Source: Filosporella fistucella (lineage: Eukaryota > Ascomycota > Leotiomycetes > Helotiales). From it: DNA of 64,000 bases. A program made the translations under genes and the position numbers. Shown here piece by piece: positions 23,085 to 35,691 of this stretch. The stretch is taken from the NCBI GenBank assembly GCA_030077755.1, contig JAQJZZ010000002.1, forward strand, positions 1,922,001 through 1,986,000, written 5' to 3'. The notes under the pieces are model-generated. The model did not search any database. It was given only the letters and a program-made list of their open reading frames with translations, and was not told where the DNA came from. Position 1 is the first letter of the stretch; each line of letters starts with the position of its first letter.

Positions 23085-25045
23085 GATGGCTATTGTAAAT
23101 ATGAGAAGATTGAAAATGTATGCATCCAGGGGATCGAGAAAGTATATATCAAAGTCCGTGGCCGGGCCGCGCCTACGAGGAAAGTCCAAGTTTAAGTAAA
23201 GGAAGTTCCCATCCTGCTAAGAAAAACGACCTGCCTTCCCCCGCAAAACAACACATTTATAACCATGTTATTACCCAACTGGGATCGTGAATGGCTCACA
23301 AACTGCTGATCGTATCTGCAAAGGGGACGTGTCCGGCGCTCACTCTCATTGGAGTCACGTCGCTAGAGACGGCCCTTTAAGCCCTCTGTCGGATGATCGC
23401 AAGGCACGCTGATCTAGATCAAAATGTGTTATGGCTGAGAATGGCACCACGGATGCAGCTTATGCTTCTTTGGTGTCAGCGCCAGCAAGCCATTTCGCCT
23501 TCAGCAGGGTCCAAGTGGCTGCTTGGCCGGAAGGAAGGCTTGAGTGGCTTGAATCTTAGCATGTGCTTGTAAGGTACGGGCCACGGGTTCTATGCTAATT
23601 GTTCCGACTGAGACATGATAGGCTGTTCGAATTTCTGAATTTTGAGCTCCGGGATGATTAACCAGTCGGCGTTGTTCTTGAATATGTTCGTCTGCCCCTC
23701 GTCTGGAATGAGTGCTGTCATTGCGATCCCTGCTATGGCCGTGGGGCTCAGTTGCTGGCAAAACTAAACCTGAGTCGGCTTGCAAGCCCTTTGTTGTTAG
23801 GGATCGCCAGAATCGGCGTCATAAGGTGAGAATAGGCAGTATGGTTGATTTGATTCTCCAGTTGTGGGTTGGAACAATCAAGAAATATTCCTGGCTTCTT
23901 GTGACGAAATTATTATTGTGCTTTGACAGAGTCACACCGCAGTGTTTTGAGATGATGAGGAGATATGTTGGCTGTCTTGGCCTAGCCTAGCTCAAGTCAC
24001 AACACCCAAATGGAGGCAATGCACACTGATGATTATCAACACGAGGCTCTTATCACAAAACTCGTATAAAAGGGAATGCGACACCGTGTTATGGCCGCCA
24101 GATATATTGCTTCGGATGGTGGATACTAGAAGGAGGATTAATCATGATTCTACTTTCGGACGATAAAAGAAATGGTTGCTGGATTTGAACATGAAGCTCG
24201 AAGCTCTGTGATGCAGCCGAGGTTGTCAAAATATCCTCACCAGCCACCTTCGACTAAAATTTAGACGATACTTTAATTCGATTTAACTTCACGATTCACG
24301 TCTGTCTGATTTTCTAAAATGATCCCGGAGAGGACCATTCGATGGACTGTTCCTGTTGCGATTTGGTTTACTACGGTAGATGTTCAGCACCGCTCTCCTC
24401 GGTCGCAACAATATTTGATGATATTCAGGGGAGAGCCGTCGTTGTATGTGGGCTGATGAGTGAGCAAATACGAGAGTAGATATTTGTATCCGAGCACTTG
24501 TTTCTCACCCGAAAGTACAGAAGCGGTACATGTCATCTGATGTCAACACTTCAGAATTTTCTACATGCAGCTCGGAGAGAAGTAAAAGTGTCAATTGTAC
24601 CATAAGGTCACAAGCCTCTCCGCTTCTCCAATTCCTAGTGCATGGATGTCGGGCTTTGAAAGGCGGGGTACTTTGTCCGGGAGCACGATCGACAAATGTA
24701 TATCTTCACATGACGAGTAGAGTATGTAATTCTGCATACGCCACGGTATCATCCAAGAGAGAAGATCTATGTCTTCTGAATCTCATATGCCGAACCGCAC
24801 AACACGAAGTAGGAGCTTGTGGATGCCGATGTGTTCGGCACGTGGATGATCACATGATTTGCAAATTGCCAGCCGTCTTGAGGTTAGGTAAGTAAGGTAG
24901 CATAGGTGGTATTTTGTGGAGCAGATTTGATACGGTATCATCAGCATCTCGCTGTAGTCTGTTCGACTATTTGTCATATATTGAAATGCGGTCTACTGTT
25001 GGAGGTGGAAGGCGCTGCTTTGTACCATATCAATTGATATCGAGG
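23085..25045. other. intergenic region upstream of GH5 gene
   Basis: About 2 kb. The left part is the GH5 promoter. The longest ORF on the plus strand (24530-24895) has no signal peptide, no domain and no sign of splicing, and I do not call it a gene. No repeat or RNA gene seen. Confidence 0.5.
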
Positions 25046-25465
25046 CTAGACTCGGGAGCCACTAGACGAGCTTTGGCTCTCTTTACTTTTCTCTCCTTCA
25101 AGTCTCCATTTCTCTCGTATTTCAAGCTTCTTCTGGATGATGGAAGGATCTAAGAATGGTTGCTGGACGGCTCGGGAAGAAAACTCAACATCTGGAGGAA
25201 GATATTCAGTCAAAGACATCAACAACAGAGGCTTCGGGATATGTTTAACAGTATGCTTACAAGGCCGTTCTTCCACTCCGTCTTTTCTCACGGATATTTC
25301 GTTTTTCGAGGGAGATTTCTGAGTATATGAGCGAATATATGGCTGAGAGTGAGGTGGCTGTAAAGGTCCTTTCGGCCTCAACGACCTATGAGGCGGACCA
25401 GAATTTTGAGTTGGGCTTATCGGGTCCATATCAGATGGCGAATTATTGCGCGGAAAAAATTTCAT
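25046..25465 (-). CDS. small proline/serine-rich hypothetical protein
   Basis: A single-exon ORF of 139 residues starting at the ATG at 25465; a second ATG at residue 13 (MDPISPTQ) could be the real start. The N-terminal half is Pro/Ser-rich and disordered. The C-terminal half is more ordered: PKPLLLMSLTEYLPPDVEF, then a charged helix IIQKKLEIREKWRLEGEKSK ending in a serine run. There is no signal peptide or membrane segment. It is divergent from the Zn2Cys6 gene at 25798 with 332 bases between them. I do not recognise a family, and it may be a chance ORF; the helical, charged C-terminus is the main reason to keep it. Confidence 0.4.
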   Translation of the reverse strand: MKFFPRNNSPSDMDPISPTQNSGPPHRSLRPKGPLQPPHSQPYIRSYTQKSPSKNEISVRKDGVEERPCKHTVKHIPKPLLLMSLTEYLPPDVEFSSRAVQQPFLDPSIIQKKLEIREKWRLEGEKSKESQSSSSGSRV

Positions 25466-25797
25466 GCTTGAAGCCTGCCAGTTGCATATATCGTAGAATT
25501 AGGATTCGTTTTCATCGCGCCAGCCTTGAGGTCGTGATCACGTTTCGCTGTTTAATGTCAACATGAGGGTCATTTTGGTCCAGAGCTCTCGCCTAAGCGC
25601 CAAGCCTTGTTGACAGAACTTCTGCTTCCCCTACAATTCTATCAAGTCAGTTCACCCCGCCACAACGCGATATCGGATTGCAATATCAGACGGAGCGACA
25701 CCGGACAACCAAGAGCGCAACACAACGCTTTGCCGACTATTTGGAATATTCGGCAGCAAAAGCAACCTTACCGGTCTAAAGCCGTGATTACAGCACA
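25466..25797. promoter_or_regulatory. upstream region of LEU3-like regulator
   Basis: 332 bases 5' of the ATG at 25798. Contains CGCCACAACGCGATATCGG and other CG-rich words but no clear palindromic operator. Confidence 0.3.
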
Positions 25798-28373
25798 ATG
25801 GACGGTCAGGGCAGCATGAGTGGTGGGGCAACCAGCCCAACCACCAGTGTACGGCCGGGCACTGCAAGCAGCAATAGCTACAAGAAGAGGAAGAGAAGCG
25901 GCGCTGGGTTCGATAGCAGCCCAAATACTGGTGGAGAGGATCATGATGATGATGGAGACAACAAGAGGAGACAGCCCGGTGTGAAAAGAGCTTGCAATGA
26001 GTGCAGACAGCAGAAAGTGAGTCATGAGAACAATTGAATGCGACTCGATAGACCTCGCAGACACGAACAATGAAGGAACTGAAGTTAATTGCTCTTTGAA
26101 TAGTTACGGTGCGATGTAGTTCAAGACCCCTTTACCTCTTGCTCCCGTTGCAATCGATTGTCCCTGGAGTGCAAGATTGAATCAAATTTCAAGCGGATAG
26201 GAAAGAGAAGCAAACATGCCGAAATGGAAAAGACAATCGAGCGTCTACGACATAGCCTGCAGCGAGCACAGCAGCAGGGGTTTCAAGTGGACGATGATGA
26301 AGAGCTTGATTCACCGGTTGCGAATGGGATCTACAGGAATAGCCAATCCTTCATGGGATCTGACGAGGCTGTGTCTTCTCTGCTACATCTCAAGCAAGGC
26401 GGAGGCGCACCATACAACCAAACTCCTTATACACATGAGCTTGAAATGGTCAGGTTGACAGATGAGGCTACAGATCAGCTCTTCAATGAGTTCTGGTGCT
26501 TTTACCATCCATACCTCCCATTTCTGGATCATACTCAAACACCAGATCAATATTTCCAACAATCGCCTCTGCTATTCTGGACAATAATCTCCATTGCTGC
26601 TCGACGCTACACAGCCGATCCATCCTTACTGGTGAGCATCGCAGCACCAATAACCAGGCTTATATGGGCAACAGTGGGTGATGTACCAAGCAATTATTTT
26701 GTCGTGAAGGCATTTTGTTTACTTTGTACATGGCCATTACCTACAAGCACAACATCTACAGATCCTACACATATAATGTGCGGTGTGATGATGAAAGCTG
26801 CCACAGGTATTGGCCTTCACCGACCAAGCAATACTCAAGATTTCTCACGAGTCTCGGTTGATCTCAACAGAGAGCAATTGCATGACAGAGTAGTCACCTG
26901 GGCAGTCTGCAATATTGTGGCACAAAGTATTGGTACTGGTTATGGCCAGCCAGCCTCCACCTTGTATGATTGGACATTAGCAATTAGACCTGGTGAGGAA
27001 GGTCCCTACAAGTTGTCACCAGAACTAGAAGCTCGTTTACAAATAGAACGGTTCTGTGACAAGGTCTCTAAAGAAATGTATAGCAATGCCTCTGATCCCA
27101 GAGGAGTAGCCGGAGATGAATTGAGAGCTATGCTTACCCGAGTTTATCGTCGAGAATTCAACGAGTTGCAAGTCTCAATCCTGTCGAGGCAGGATATTTC
27201 TCCAATCGTCAATCTTTATCTCAAAGCTGCAGGTATGCACTTACGGCTATCTGCATTTTTTGATTCCAGCACCACGGCAGGGTACATGGACGATTTAATG
27301 GGTTTGTGGCGAGCAACACTTGCCTTCCTCGACCTGGTGTTTGCACTCGAGGCACCTGACAACAATATGAATGGAAGCATTCTGCGCTATGCAACAAACT
27401 ACATTCTGCAAATGATCATTGCAGCCTGCTTTGTCCTTCTCAAATTACTGGGTTCTTTCTTTGCTCGCGAAGTCGAGTTCGAAAGAGGACGAACTTTGTT
27501 CCATCGGACGATCCAGGCCATTCGCAGCATGAGCGTCATCAACAATGATCTCCCTTGGAGACTCGCAGAACTTATGGTACAAATGTGGAACGGTGCCAGA
27601 GTCGAGCAACGCAGTCAAATGCAAATGCTTGGCAACGGAAATGGCAATGGCAATGCCCCCGAAATCAGAACTGTTATCGACGATAGTCTGCAATTGAAGG
27701 TTCGATGTCGAATGAGTATGAGTTTGGTCTACGACACAACTTGGCGATGGCGAGAGGAATTTCAAGCAGCAGGTCGCGGGACTATAGAAGGTATGTTTCC
27801 CTATTGCAAGTTCACTGAATTTCATGGCACGACTTTACGGTCCCTCCCCACAGGTACATGTCTGAGATGGTTTTGCCATTTGCGCCATCACATTTGAGAC
27901 AATTAAGCGGATGTCTCACATCAGGCAAACGTGAATCAGGAACAAGACTTTCTGATTTTACTGCAACTTTATCTTGTGGCTCATCACCAGTGTCTACACT
28001 CCTCCTCTACGGGGCCTCAACCCTTGTCTCGCATATCATACGTTAAGGAACTCAAATCTTACATTTAACAGGAATGAAAAATCCCACGAATCCCGACAGC
28101 GCCGCTGAGTCGTCCGCCTCCTCAACGCATATGGACGCGACACTGATGCCGCCTCAAAACCACATCCGTGACCAGTTCCTCGCCGCTGCCAACGCCGTCA
28201 ATGTCAGCGCAAATCCTGGCCTTCCCAGCGGCATGATGCAACAGCCAGTGTCTGGATACAATGAGAGCAATTATGAAGTATTCGACCCACTCAACTGGAT
28301 GCTGGACGGTCTGGTCGATTTCCCTTACTCCTATAATGCGATACAGGGCCTTGAACAGAGCGGTTTGAATTGA
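25798..28373 (+). CDS. Zn(II)2Cys6 transcription factor, LEU3/LeuB-like
   Basis: Three exons: 25798-26016, 26104-27790 and 28072-28373; 735 residues. The acidic, low-complexity N-terminus leads to the zinc cluster, split by intron 1: RRQPGVKRACNECRQQK then LRCDVVQDPFTSCSRCNRL and SLECKI. The following basic stretch NFKRIGKRSKHAEMEKTIER, with its coiled coil, resembles the LEU3/LeuB group, which regulates branched-chain amino-acid genes; that assignment is from memory and tentative. The fungal-specific TF domain follows (MCGVMMKAATGIGLHRPSN). Near residue 610 is a Gly-Asn repeat (GNGNGNGN). The last intron is 281 bp, long for this window; it joins phase 1 to phase 1 and the last exon (NPTNPDSAAESSASSTH ... 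YEVFDPLNWMLDGL) looks like an activation tail. An inner acceptor at 27855 would end the protein early as an alternative form. Confidence 0.8.
27638..27657 (+). repeat. GGNAAY repeat encoding Gly-Asn run
   Basis: A short coding hexamer repeat (GGAAATGGCAATGGCAATG) produces GNGNGN in the LEU3-like factor. Likely length-variable between isolates. Confidence 0.6.
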
Positions 28374-31300
28374 CGCCAATCGCGGGGTTAGAGTATATAC
28401 TACTTTTATCGGCCTCATATTTCATATTGTGGATACACTCATGGATCACGACCGATTACGATACGACGCATTTCCTCACGATGGGACGTGGCACATAAAA
28501 TCTCTTCGCTTCTTGATTTGGGTTGGTATATTCTGAGATTGATGGCTAGTGGTAAGCAATCGAAGTGGAAAATGAGCTTCATGCTTGGAGAGGGAAGAAT
28601 TTCGTTCATTTGCTTGTTTTGTTTGAGCGTTCGCTGCTGTCAACTTTCCTATGTCTTTTCTTGGCATCCTTGGATTCATTCGTGCATGGTTGGTATATGA
28701 GGTGGTAATGAGGCCTGAGAGAGAGAGAGAGCTATACCCTTGATTTGCGCTATTCGTCTTTCGGGGGATGTAATGTTTGTGCATGGGAGGGAAGGGAAGA
28801 GATTTTGGACATACTGTAGATTGTTTCTGAAGCGAGAAGGATGGATGAGCTGACGGAGGATGCTGCGCATGATACTGACTATTAAGGATTTGCATGCAGC
28901 ATGATCACTCAATCTGAAGGAATGGTGTACGTAATTATTTTGACACCAGCCCATGTGTCAAAAAAATATTTTGTCTTCAACCACAGGAGGTGGCGCTCCT
29001 CGTTCATATTTGCGGATGTCTGCCAGTTTTGGAAGACTGAATGCAAAGGAAGTACCCCTATATATACTGTCATCCCTAGCACCTATCTAGAATTTGACCA
29101 TGGACTGATATACTCGATAAACGACTTTGGTGGCTTTCGCAAGTTTGTACAAATTACTGACTGAGCCAAGTGGCGTGCGCAAAGATTAATCGTTGCTAAA
29201 TCTCGCAGTCTGGAGATTGCATTTTCGTCCGCTCAAGAAAGGCTGGACATATGATTTGCAGAGCAACCACAGTGTGGGTCAAGGGCAACTCCCATTTGTC
29301 GTCCGGTGAAGGACAATCGCGTGGACCAGCAAATGACGGAAAACAAATGGCATGATTCCCTCAACTTCACTTTGTTTTCCTCCGAGTTGCCATCTCTGTC
29401 GCGGTTGACGTACTGCCGGTCGTCGGAAGGAGAGCTTCTGGGGGAAGAGTGATGGTGCAAATTGTGCAGACCAAATCTGCGACCCGATATCTGCAAGTGA
29501 GGGGTGAACAGAGATAGCTGCCGAATCAAATACAGAATCTTCTGAGCTGGCAGATGTCTGCATAACACTGCAAGCTCTTATAGTTGTCCCGATGACTTAT
29601 CATCCTATGTAATAAGAGTGACATGGTGGCACATTTGGTCAGAACATGTTGCTTGTTTTGCGATCAAATTCTGGATTTTGGCAGTTGCGTGGAAAGAAAG
29701 CTCATGACGTAGTCCTGAGTTGCTTTCAAGCTCACTTGGAGTACTCTCAAATCAATTGATCGTTGTTGTGGTAGCAAAAAGTGGTTGAACGGCAATTGAG
29801 AAGCTTCATGGTGGTAGCAGGAGTTCATCGCGGACAAGTTTCTGCATTTCAGCCCCTGGCGTTCAATGGGCTCAGAACACGACCCAATTCTCTTATGTTC
29901 CCCAGGAAATAGAGTTGCGACATCTTGGGAGCCAAAGATACCGCTGTGCGACCTCGTGTCTGTAGATGGTCGGGTCGCGAAGATGGCCTTGTTATGGTTC
30001 TGGCCAGAAAGTCGGTCACAGTCGCGTTGAGGCATGTTGCTGTGGAGTTCCGACTGAGGTGTATAAATTCGGTATGCCCGTCGTTGTACGAAATGCCATC
30101 ACGAGAAGCTGACTTCATTCAGTATGTTGCCTGTTCGATGTTCTGCGGGCTTGGTGTCCTCATGTTTTCCTTCGTTGACGTTCTTTTGGCCTGTCTGAAA
30201 GACGCAAATAACTCAGCAGTCGAGAACCAGTGCTCAACAGTTGATTTTTGACATTATTAGCCGATCGTTTTGTCCTTATCCCAATCTCTTACAATATGTG
30301 ACTGGCGATCTGAACGCTTGGAAGTCGCTTGCCTTTCGTTTGTCCCGCAGTTGAACAGCACCATGCTGGCAATGGAAAAGTAATACCAACATGTCGATTC
30401 CCGACTTGCACATTTGCTCAGCTGGGAAAGACTTTCCATTGAAAGGAAGCCTGGAGGTTTTCAGCCGCTGCGAACCTTGTTTCGGTATGCATACTTTGTG
30501 GGTAGTATCAATCATCTTTCGATGTTGATTTCTGTAGATGACTGCCGCAAATAGTAATCTAGCTTCTGGACTTCGATGGCTCGTGTCATTCCCACAATCG
30601 ATCAAGCTCGAGTGATGCCAGTACCCATCCATATGCCGAGCCTCATGTTGTACACAGCCATAAGTTTGAAAATTGATCGTGGTTGAGATGGTCGCCCACT
30701 GAGAGTTGTGACTTGCATGCGATAAGGATCTGCTAAAACACTTGTACATATGCATCACCGATAAATTGTCTGATGTCGAAGTAGGGTTATCGCGGATTTC
30801 TTGCCCAACGCCGGTAATCTCGATGCAACAGCTATGCGTAGGCGCTCCGTCGGGATTTTTACGTACAATTCTCGGTGGCGGAAATCGACAAATGAGAGTT
30901 GGATATGGTTACATTTCGTAACGGGCGAGTCGCTACGCTGTTCTTCTCTACGATCATTGTAGTTCGAGACAGGAAATGCCATCGGCACAAGTTAGGTAGG
31001 TTCGGTGATTCTGCCGGTATCGAATATGGAAGGCACGCCCAAGTCGGTCTTGAAAATCGTAACACCTGCAATTCACTATCATCAGTCAACACCCACCAAA
31101 ACTTCTGGCCATGCAACTTACAGATCCTCCAGACCTATTCTCGGACCGATCTTCCTGCATTCAACTCCCACTCTCAAGGTTAGTTGTCCTCAACTCCATT
31201 TTCCAACACCCAATGCTGATTTCCGTGCTCGTTTCACATTTCTGCCAGACTGTTATGTTCGGGTGCATCCTCTTCCATGACAGTAGACCATGGCTTTGGA

Positions 31301-33892
31301 TTTCAATTTACCAGTGTTCTGGCCAAACAGGCTTCTTTCTGTATCATCCGCAGCACTTAGATATTACCACTAGGCCTTCATGATGGCCCCACCATCCGCG
31401 AATCAGCCTGACTGCCTGCCGATACCCGTCTGTCTACACATTGGTGTCGCAAGTGTGGGTCAGAGAGTTGGCCAGAAGAATGATCTCGTGGTGTTTCGAT
31501 GGCATTGGAGATGCATGAGCTCGACTGTACATCAGTCTTCGCGTTCAAGGATATGGTCAATCCTTCTGTTCCTCCACTGCAACCCCACGCATCAGGGTCT
31601 TGACCCATCTTTCTACGATGGCCCGATGGTTTAGAGATACCAGGAATAGTTTTAGAGTGCAGTCTATCTCTGTGCGACCTCCGGACTTGAGGATCGACGG
31701 GCATTTGGCCACAAACCTTCGTCTTCACCGGCTTTTGCAACTCGATCCTACAAGGCGTTCTTGCTTCTTACAGGAAAATCTCTCCAGCATTGACCGCATA
31801 GTTCGCTATGATGGGAGCACTGTCTTGATAATGACTTGGAGCGGAGGCGGTCTGCATCGTGCGGGGATTTACCCAGCCGCAGAGCTCCTGACTATTCAGG
31901 AAGAACACGAAATCTTCAGAGTTGCTGCTCACAACCGGAAATTCCTTATTCGATGGATGTTTGCCAGAAGCCCTCCACCATACACTACCGCATGGTTGAA
32001 GGTACCCCGGCTATGGATGATTGTGCTTTGGAATTGTCTGGTGGCAAGAACAAACTACGTGCGTAAATTGAAAGGAGCACAGATTGAAGTCTGTACCGAT
32101 GCTTGCTCATCGATCTCGGAAGTATCCCGCCGTCCCGTTTAGACAATCCGTTTTCCACTCGAGCCCTGCGATTCATTGCTGCCAGGGAAGATTGGGCAAG
32201 TCTGAAAATTCTCCTCCTTATTGGCAAGCAAAATTTCAGGTTGGGATCACTAGACAGGCCACTCCTGAAGGATATTAGAATGTTTCTAGTGGCTGTTGAA
32301 TAGTCGAATGACCGATTAGGTATGAACGCTGAACGAGTAAGTGTTTTCGATTGGCCGAGCGTGGACAACTTGGTGCAACCTCCATCAGTGCAATGTCCCC
32401 TGTGCATGTTCTAAGACATCAAGTGCATAAGTCGATTAATTGTGCAGTGGAGTTCAGAGTCAGCAGCGGCAAAAAAATTCTGGTGATCGTTGTCTCGGAG
32501 CAGGAAAGAAGAATCTGACATAGCGGGACTTGATCAGACGAACCCTGTTTCGACCACCCAAATTGACGCCAGTCTTGTGACTGAACGTCAGCGTCAATTG
32601 CGCTTCTTTGGCTGCACGGCTCAATGTACCGTGCACATTGGAGCGTTGGACGATCCGCAGCACGGTTGGCAATCTTCGCAGCTCGCCTCCAGTTCGGCTT
32701 CTGAAACCGGGGATTGGAGCACATCGACTGCTTTGGGGCCATGGGAAATCTGGATTGAGAAATCGTCCAGCATTTGGATTTTTGGAAGGAAGCGCTGTGC
32801 ATGCAGCATTGAGCGAGGAAACGATGCTCATGCATTACACATCACATTCAGAACGGGTCAGGGAAACTGGGACGCAGCCGCACTGATACGATCGAAATTG
32901 GCGGGTCTTTGGCGGAGCATTCAGGGGGGAAGAGGGCAGTGACAATCGGCTGGGTCGGGTGCGCCGAGGTGTGAAGTGCATCACAGAGTACCAGCGAAAT
33001 ACTACATGAGCAATACATGGCAGTACAATATGACTACAAGGCGAAAGTATAGGAACCGTCTCATATTACCAGCAGGGTGCAAAATAGCAGCGGGGTTTTT
33101 TTTTCTTCCAATCTGATGCTACTTTGTGCTATCAAAGGCACCAGGTCGCCATTCGAGCGCGGGGTCGCAATCTCACAGATACAGACGAGTCATCAGCAAC
33201 ATTTGCCAACAAACAGGCGCCAGAAATACACATTCTGCTCGTCACAACGCTGCAGGTATTTCCTCAAGCAGTAATGACAGCCGTGGCTGAACGCGACGGG
33301 GCCAATGTGATTCGGCGAGTATCTATTTATCGCGTCAAAATCGCACCTATAACAGATGGTCTGAATAGGGTAGTCTAGGCTGAGGTGGCAGTGAGTGGAT
33401 ACTGAGTTTTGTTCGCGAAGGTGCTGTGCCGCGACTATATTGACAGTGACCAGCCAAGTACGGTGACTCTGACAACACTAGACTCGATCACACTATACGG
33501 GTACAATTCGGTACCCACCCAGTATAATGGTACTAAGTCCGGAGTGTCGTAGTGCTGTAATTCTGCTGCACAGTGAGCACAGCATCACATATTCTGGTGT
33601 GAAGGCGCGCGGTTATGAGACAACTTTGCCTCGTCGCTCCACTCGACACCCTGTGACAGGCCTGCATCCTGCACCGAAGGTCTGTGTGATTCGTCCACGG
33701 TTCAATATTCCCTGCTAGCAATTCCCAGCCAGATGGTTCGGCCGTGTCTGAACCAGACTGCCGGGACTGCCAAGAGACCGCAGCAAGCAATCACCGCACA
33801 AGACACTCACACCATCTCCAGGTCAATCGTCCAGGGAAGGCATGGCCGAAACACTTGCACTCACTAGCATGGGCCAGCAATCTGGGTTTGAA

Positions 33893-33932
33893 AGTGTGAG
33901 TGTGTGTGTGTACTGTGTGCCGTGTGCTGTGT
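33893..33932. repeat. GT-rich microsatellite
   Basis: A run of GTGTGAGTGTGTGTGTGT followed by interrupted TGTG words. Confidence 0.7.
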
Positions 33933-35162
33933 CGAACTGGATGTGGCAGGGCAGGGCAGGGTTATGGAGGGGCAGATATGGAAGGAGAAGCAGATGTGGA
34001 AGAGGAAAGCAGATGTGGAAGTCGATGTGAATGGATGTGGAGGGGATGCGCTGCGGGACATCCGATTCTTAGTCCAGGTTGCCTTTTGGCTGCTATTTTT
34101 CCTGCTATCTCCTTTCCCTCACATCAGGAACGAGAAAAGAAAAAAGGGGAGCAACGTTTCGACACCCTCATTTCTATTCTCAGGTCCCTCCTTTCTCGTT
34201 CGTCGTCGGTCTGGCACCCATCCAATTCACCATCATCACAGTACCCGTCCACCATCCACTGTCGTCTGGAATACAGGAATAAATAATATGACAGGGCGCT
34301 GATATCATTGACAAAACCACCCTGGAAATGCCCGGTAGGTACCATCCAATTCCATCTCATTTCAACAGGGCACAAATGCAATGCACCCAGAGACCAAGAT
34401 ATTTGCAAGTCATCGCTTGCCTTATGGCCATCCCCATTTTCGTACCCTTCCTTTCCAATCCCTTCCCTTCCTCCCACCGAAGTACCATGTCCATATTGAC
34501 GTATCCTTCAAAATACCTTGCAGACTTTCGACTTGCGATAGATCCCCGTTCTGTGACAGACGATGCTGCATTATGCTGCGTTTATTTACCATGACTAACT
34601 ATATCCTACGATGAGACCTTTTTGAGCGTAGAACCACGGCGAGCACCAAAATCCAAGCAGCAACTTCCTCTCAATTCTCAATCCATTACTCTACTATGCT
34701 CTTTCTGTCTTCCTCGAATGAGCAGCTCTCCCCTGCGGCAGACCAACCGTCGGTCCGGATTCGACCCTTGCGTCTGTCGTCGTCTATACTTGTCTTTGAC
34801 CCCCGCAGAAGGTGGTCCACCAACAAAACAAACGCCTGCAGCGCATACCTACAGCGAGATCAGCCATACCATACTATACCACACCTCAATCCAACTGAGA
34901 GGGCAGAATGATTTTCTTCTCATTAATTCTGCCGCACGGTCAAATACATCGATCGAATCCAGTCACTCACTTCTTGGTCCCTGTGTTCGCCGTTCTCCCC
35001 CCTGCTTTCTAGCGAACGGCCCCCAGTAAGTACCGTACCCCAGCCAATACATCCCCCATCAGTGCATATCTTCTCCGCCCCACCTTATGAGTACCCTACC
35101 TTACCCTACAGTACGAGGGTCACTGGCACCCTGGAAGTGCCGTGCTGCTCGCTTCTACAGTA

Positions 35163-35182
35163 CAGTGCAGTGCAGTGCAGTG
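35163..35182. repeat. (CAGTG)x4 tandem repeat
   Basis: Four perfect copies of CAGTG in the presumed leader/promoter of the gene at 35692; an imperfect CTTGC/CTGCC repeat follows at about 35240-35300. Confidence 0.7.
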
Positions 35183-35691
35183 TCGGTCATGTCCACTACA
35201 CTGCAAACTCAAAGCTCGGCCTGCCTATTTGCCTGGTTACTTACTTGCTTGCCCGCTTGCTGCCTACCTGCCTGCTGGCTTCCTACTTCCTGCTTGCATA
35301 TCGGCGGCTACCTAGCCCTCGATACCTCGGGCATCCCACAATTAACGCAACCGCACCTTACCTCTCTTCACTGCCACTAAAGCGGCCGTTTCAATGACCC
35401 TGGGCTGAGAGGTGCTGTGCTGTGCCCCTCTTCTTGGATAAAGCTACCGACCTATAGCCCCATTATCTAGTATGTGCACATCAAACGACATTCATCTAGC
35501 AGCGAGGCTCTCTTCTGTCACATCCTGGATTCTTTTTGTTCGTGAGGCAGATTCTCCGGATGAAATCTCCATAAGTTACCAGGCTCTCCCTACTGTTAAA
35601 CGGTACTCGAATTGAATAGGACCACCTCTTCCAAGACAGTATATTAGTCGTCTGTCTAGTTGTCCAAAACATTGCACCTTTTTCACAGCAT

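Larger units (their letters stand above)
28374..35691. other. 7.3-kb gene-poor region upstream of the isolated nuclear-type gene
   Basis: No convincing gene. Composition is ordinary rather than AT-rich, so RIP-destroyed transposons are not obvious. A GA run is at 28717-28731, a GT run at 33893-33932 and (CAGTG)x4 at 35163-35182. From about 33.9 kb to 35.69 kb the plus strand becomes pyrimidine-rich with CCTTTCC, CTTGC and CTACCTGC words, as in long fungal 5' leaders. ORF fragments at 31618-32142 and 32103-32303 (plus strand, different frames) have some protein-like character but no recognised family. Confidence 0.5.

Noticed and set aside
24530..24895. 121-codon Cys-containing ORF, possible small secreted protein
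   Set aside because: No signal peptide, cysteines not in a recognisable pattern, no splice support.
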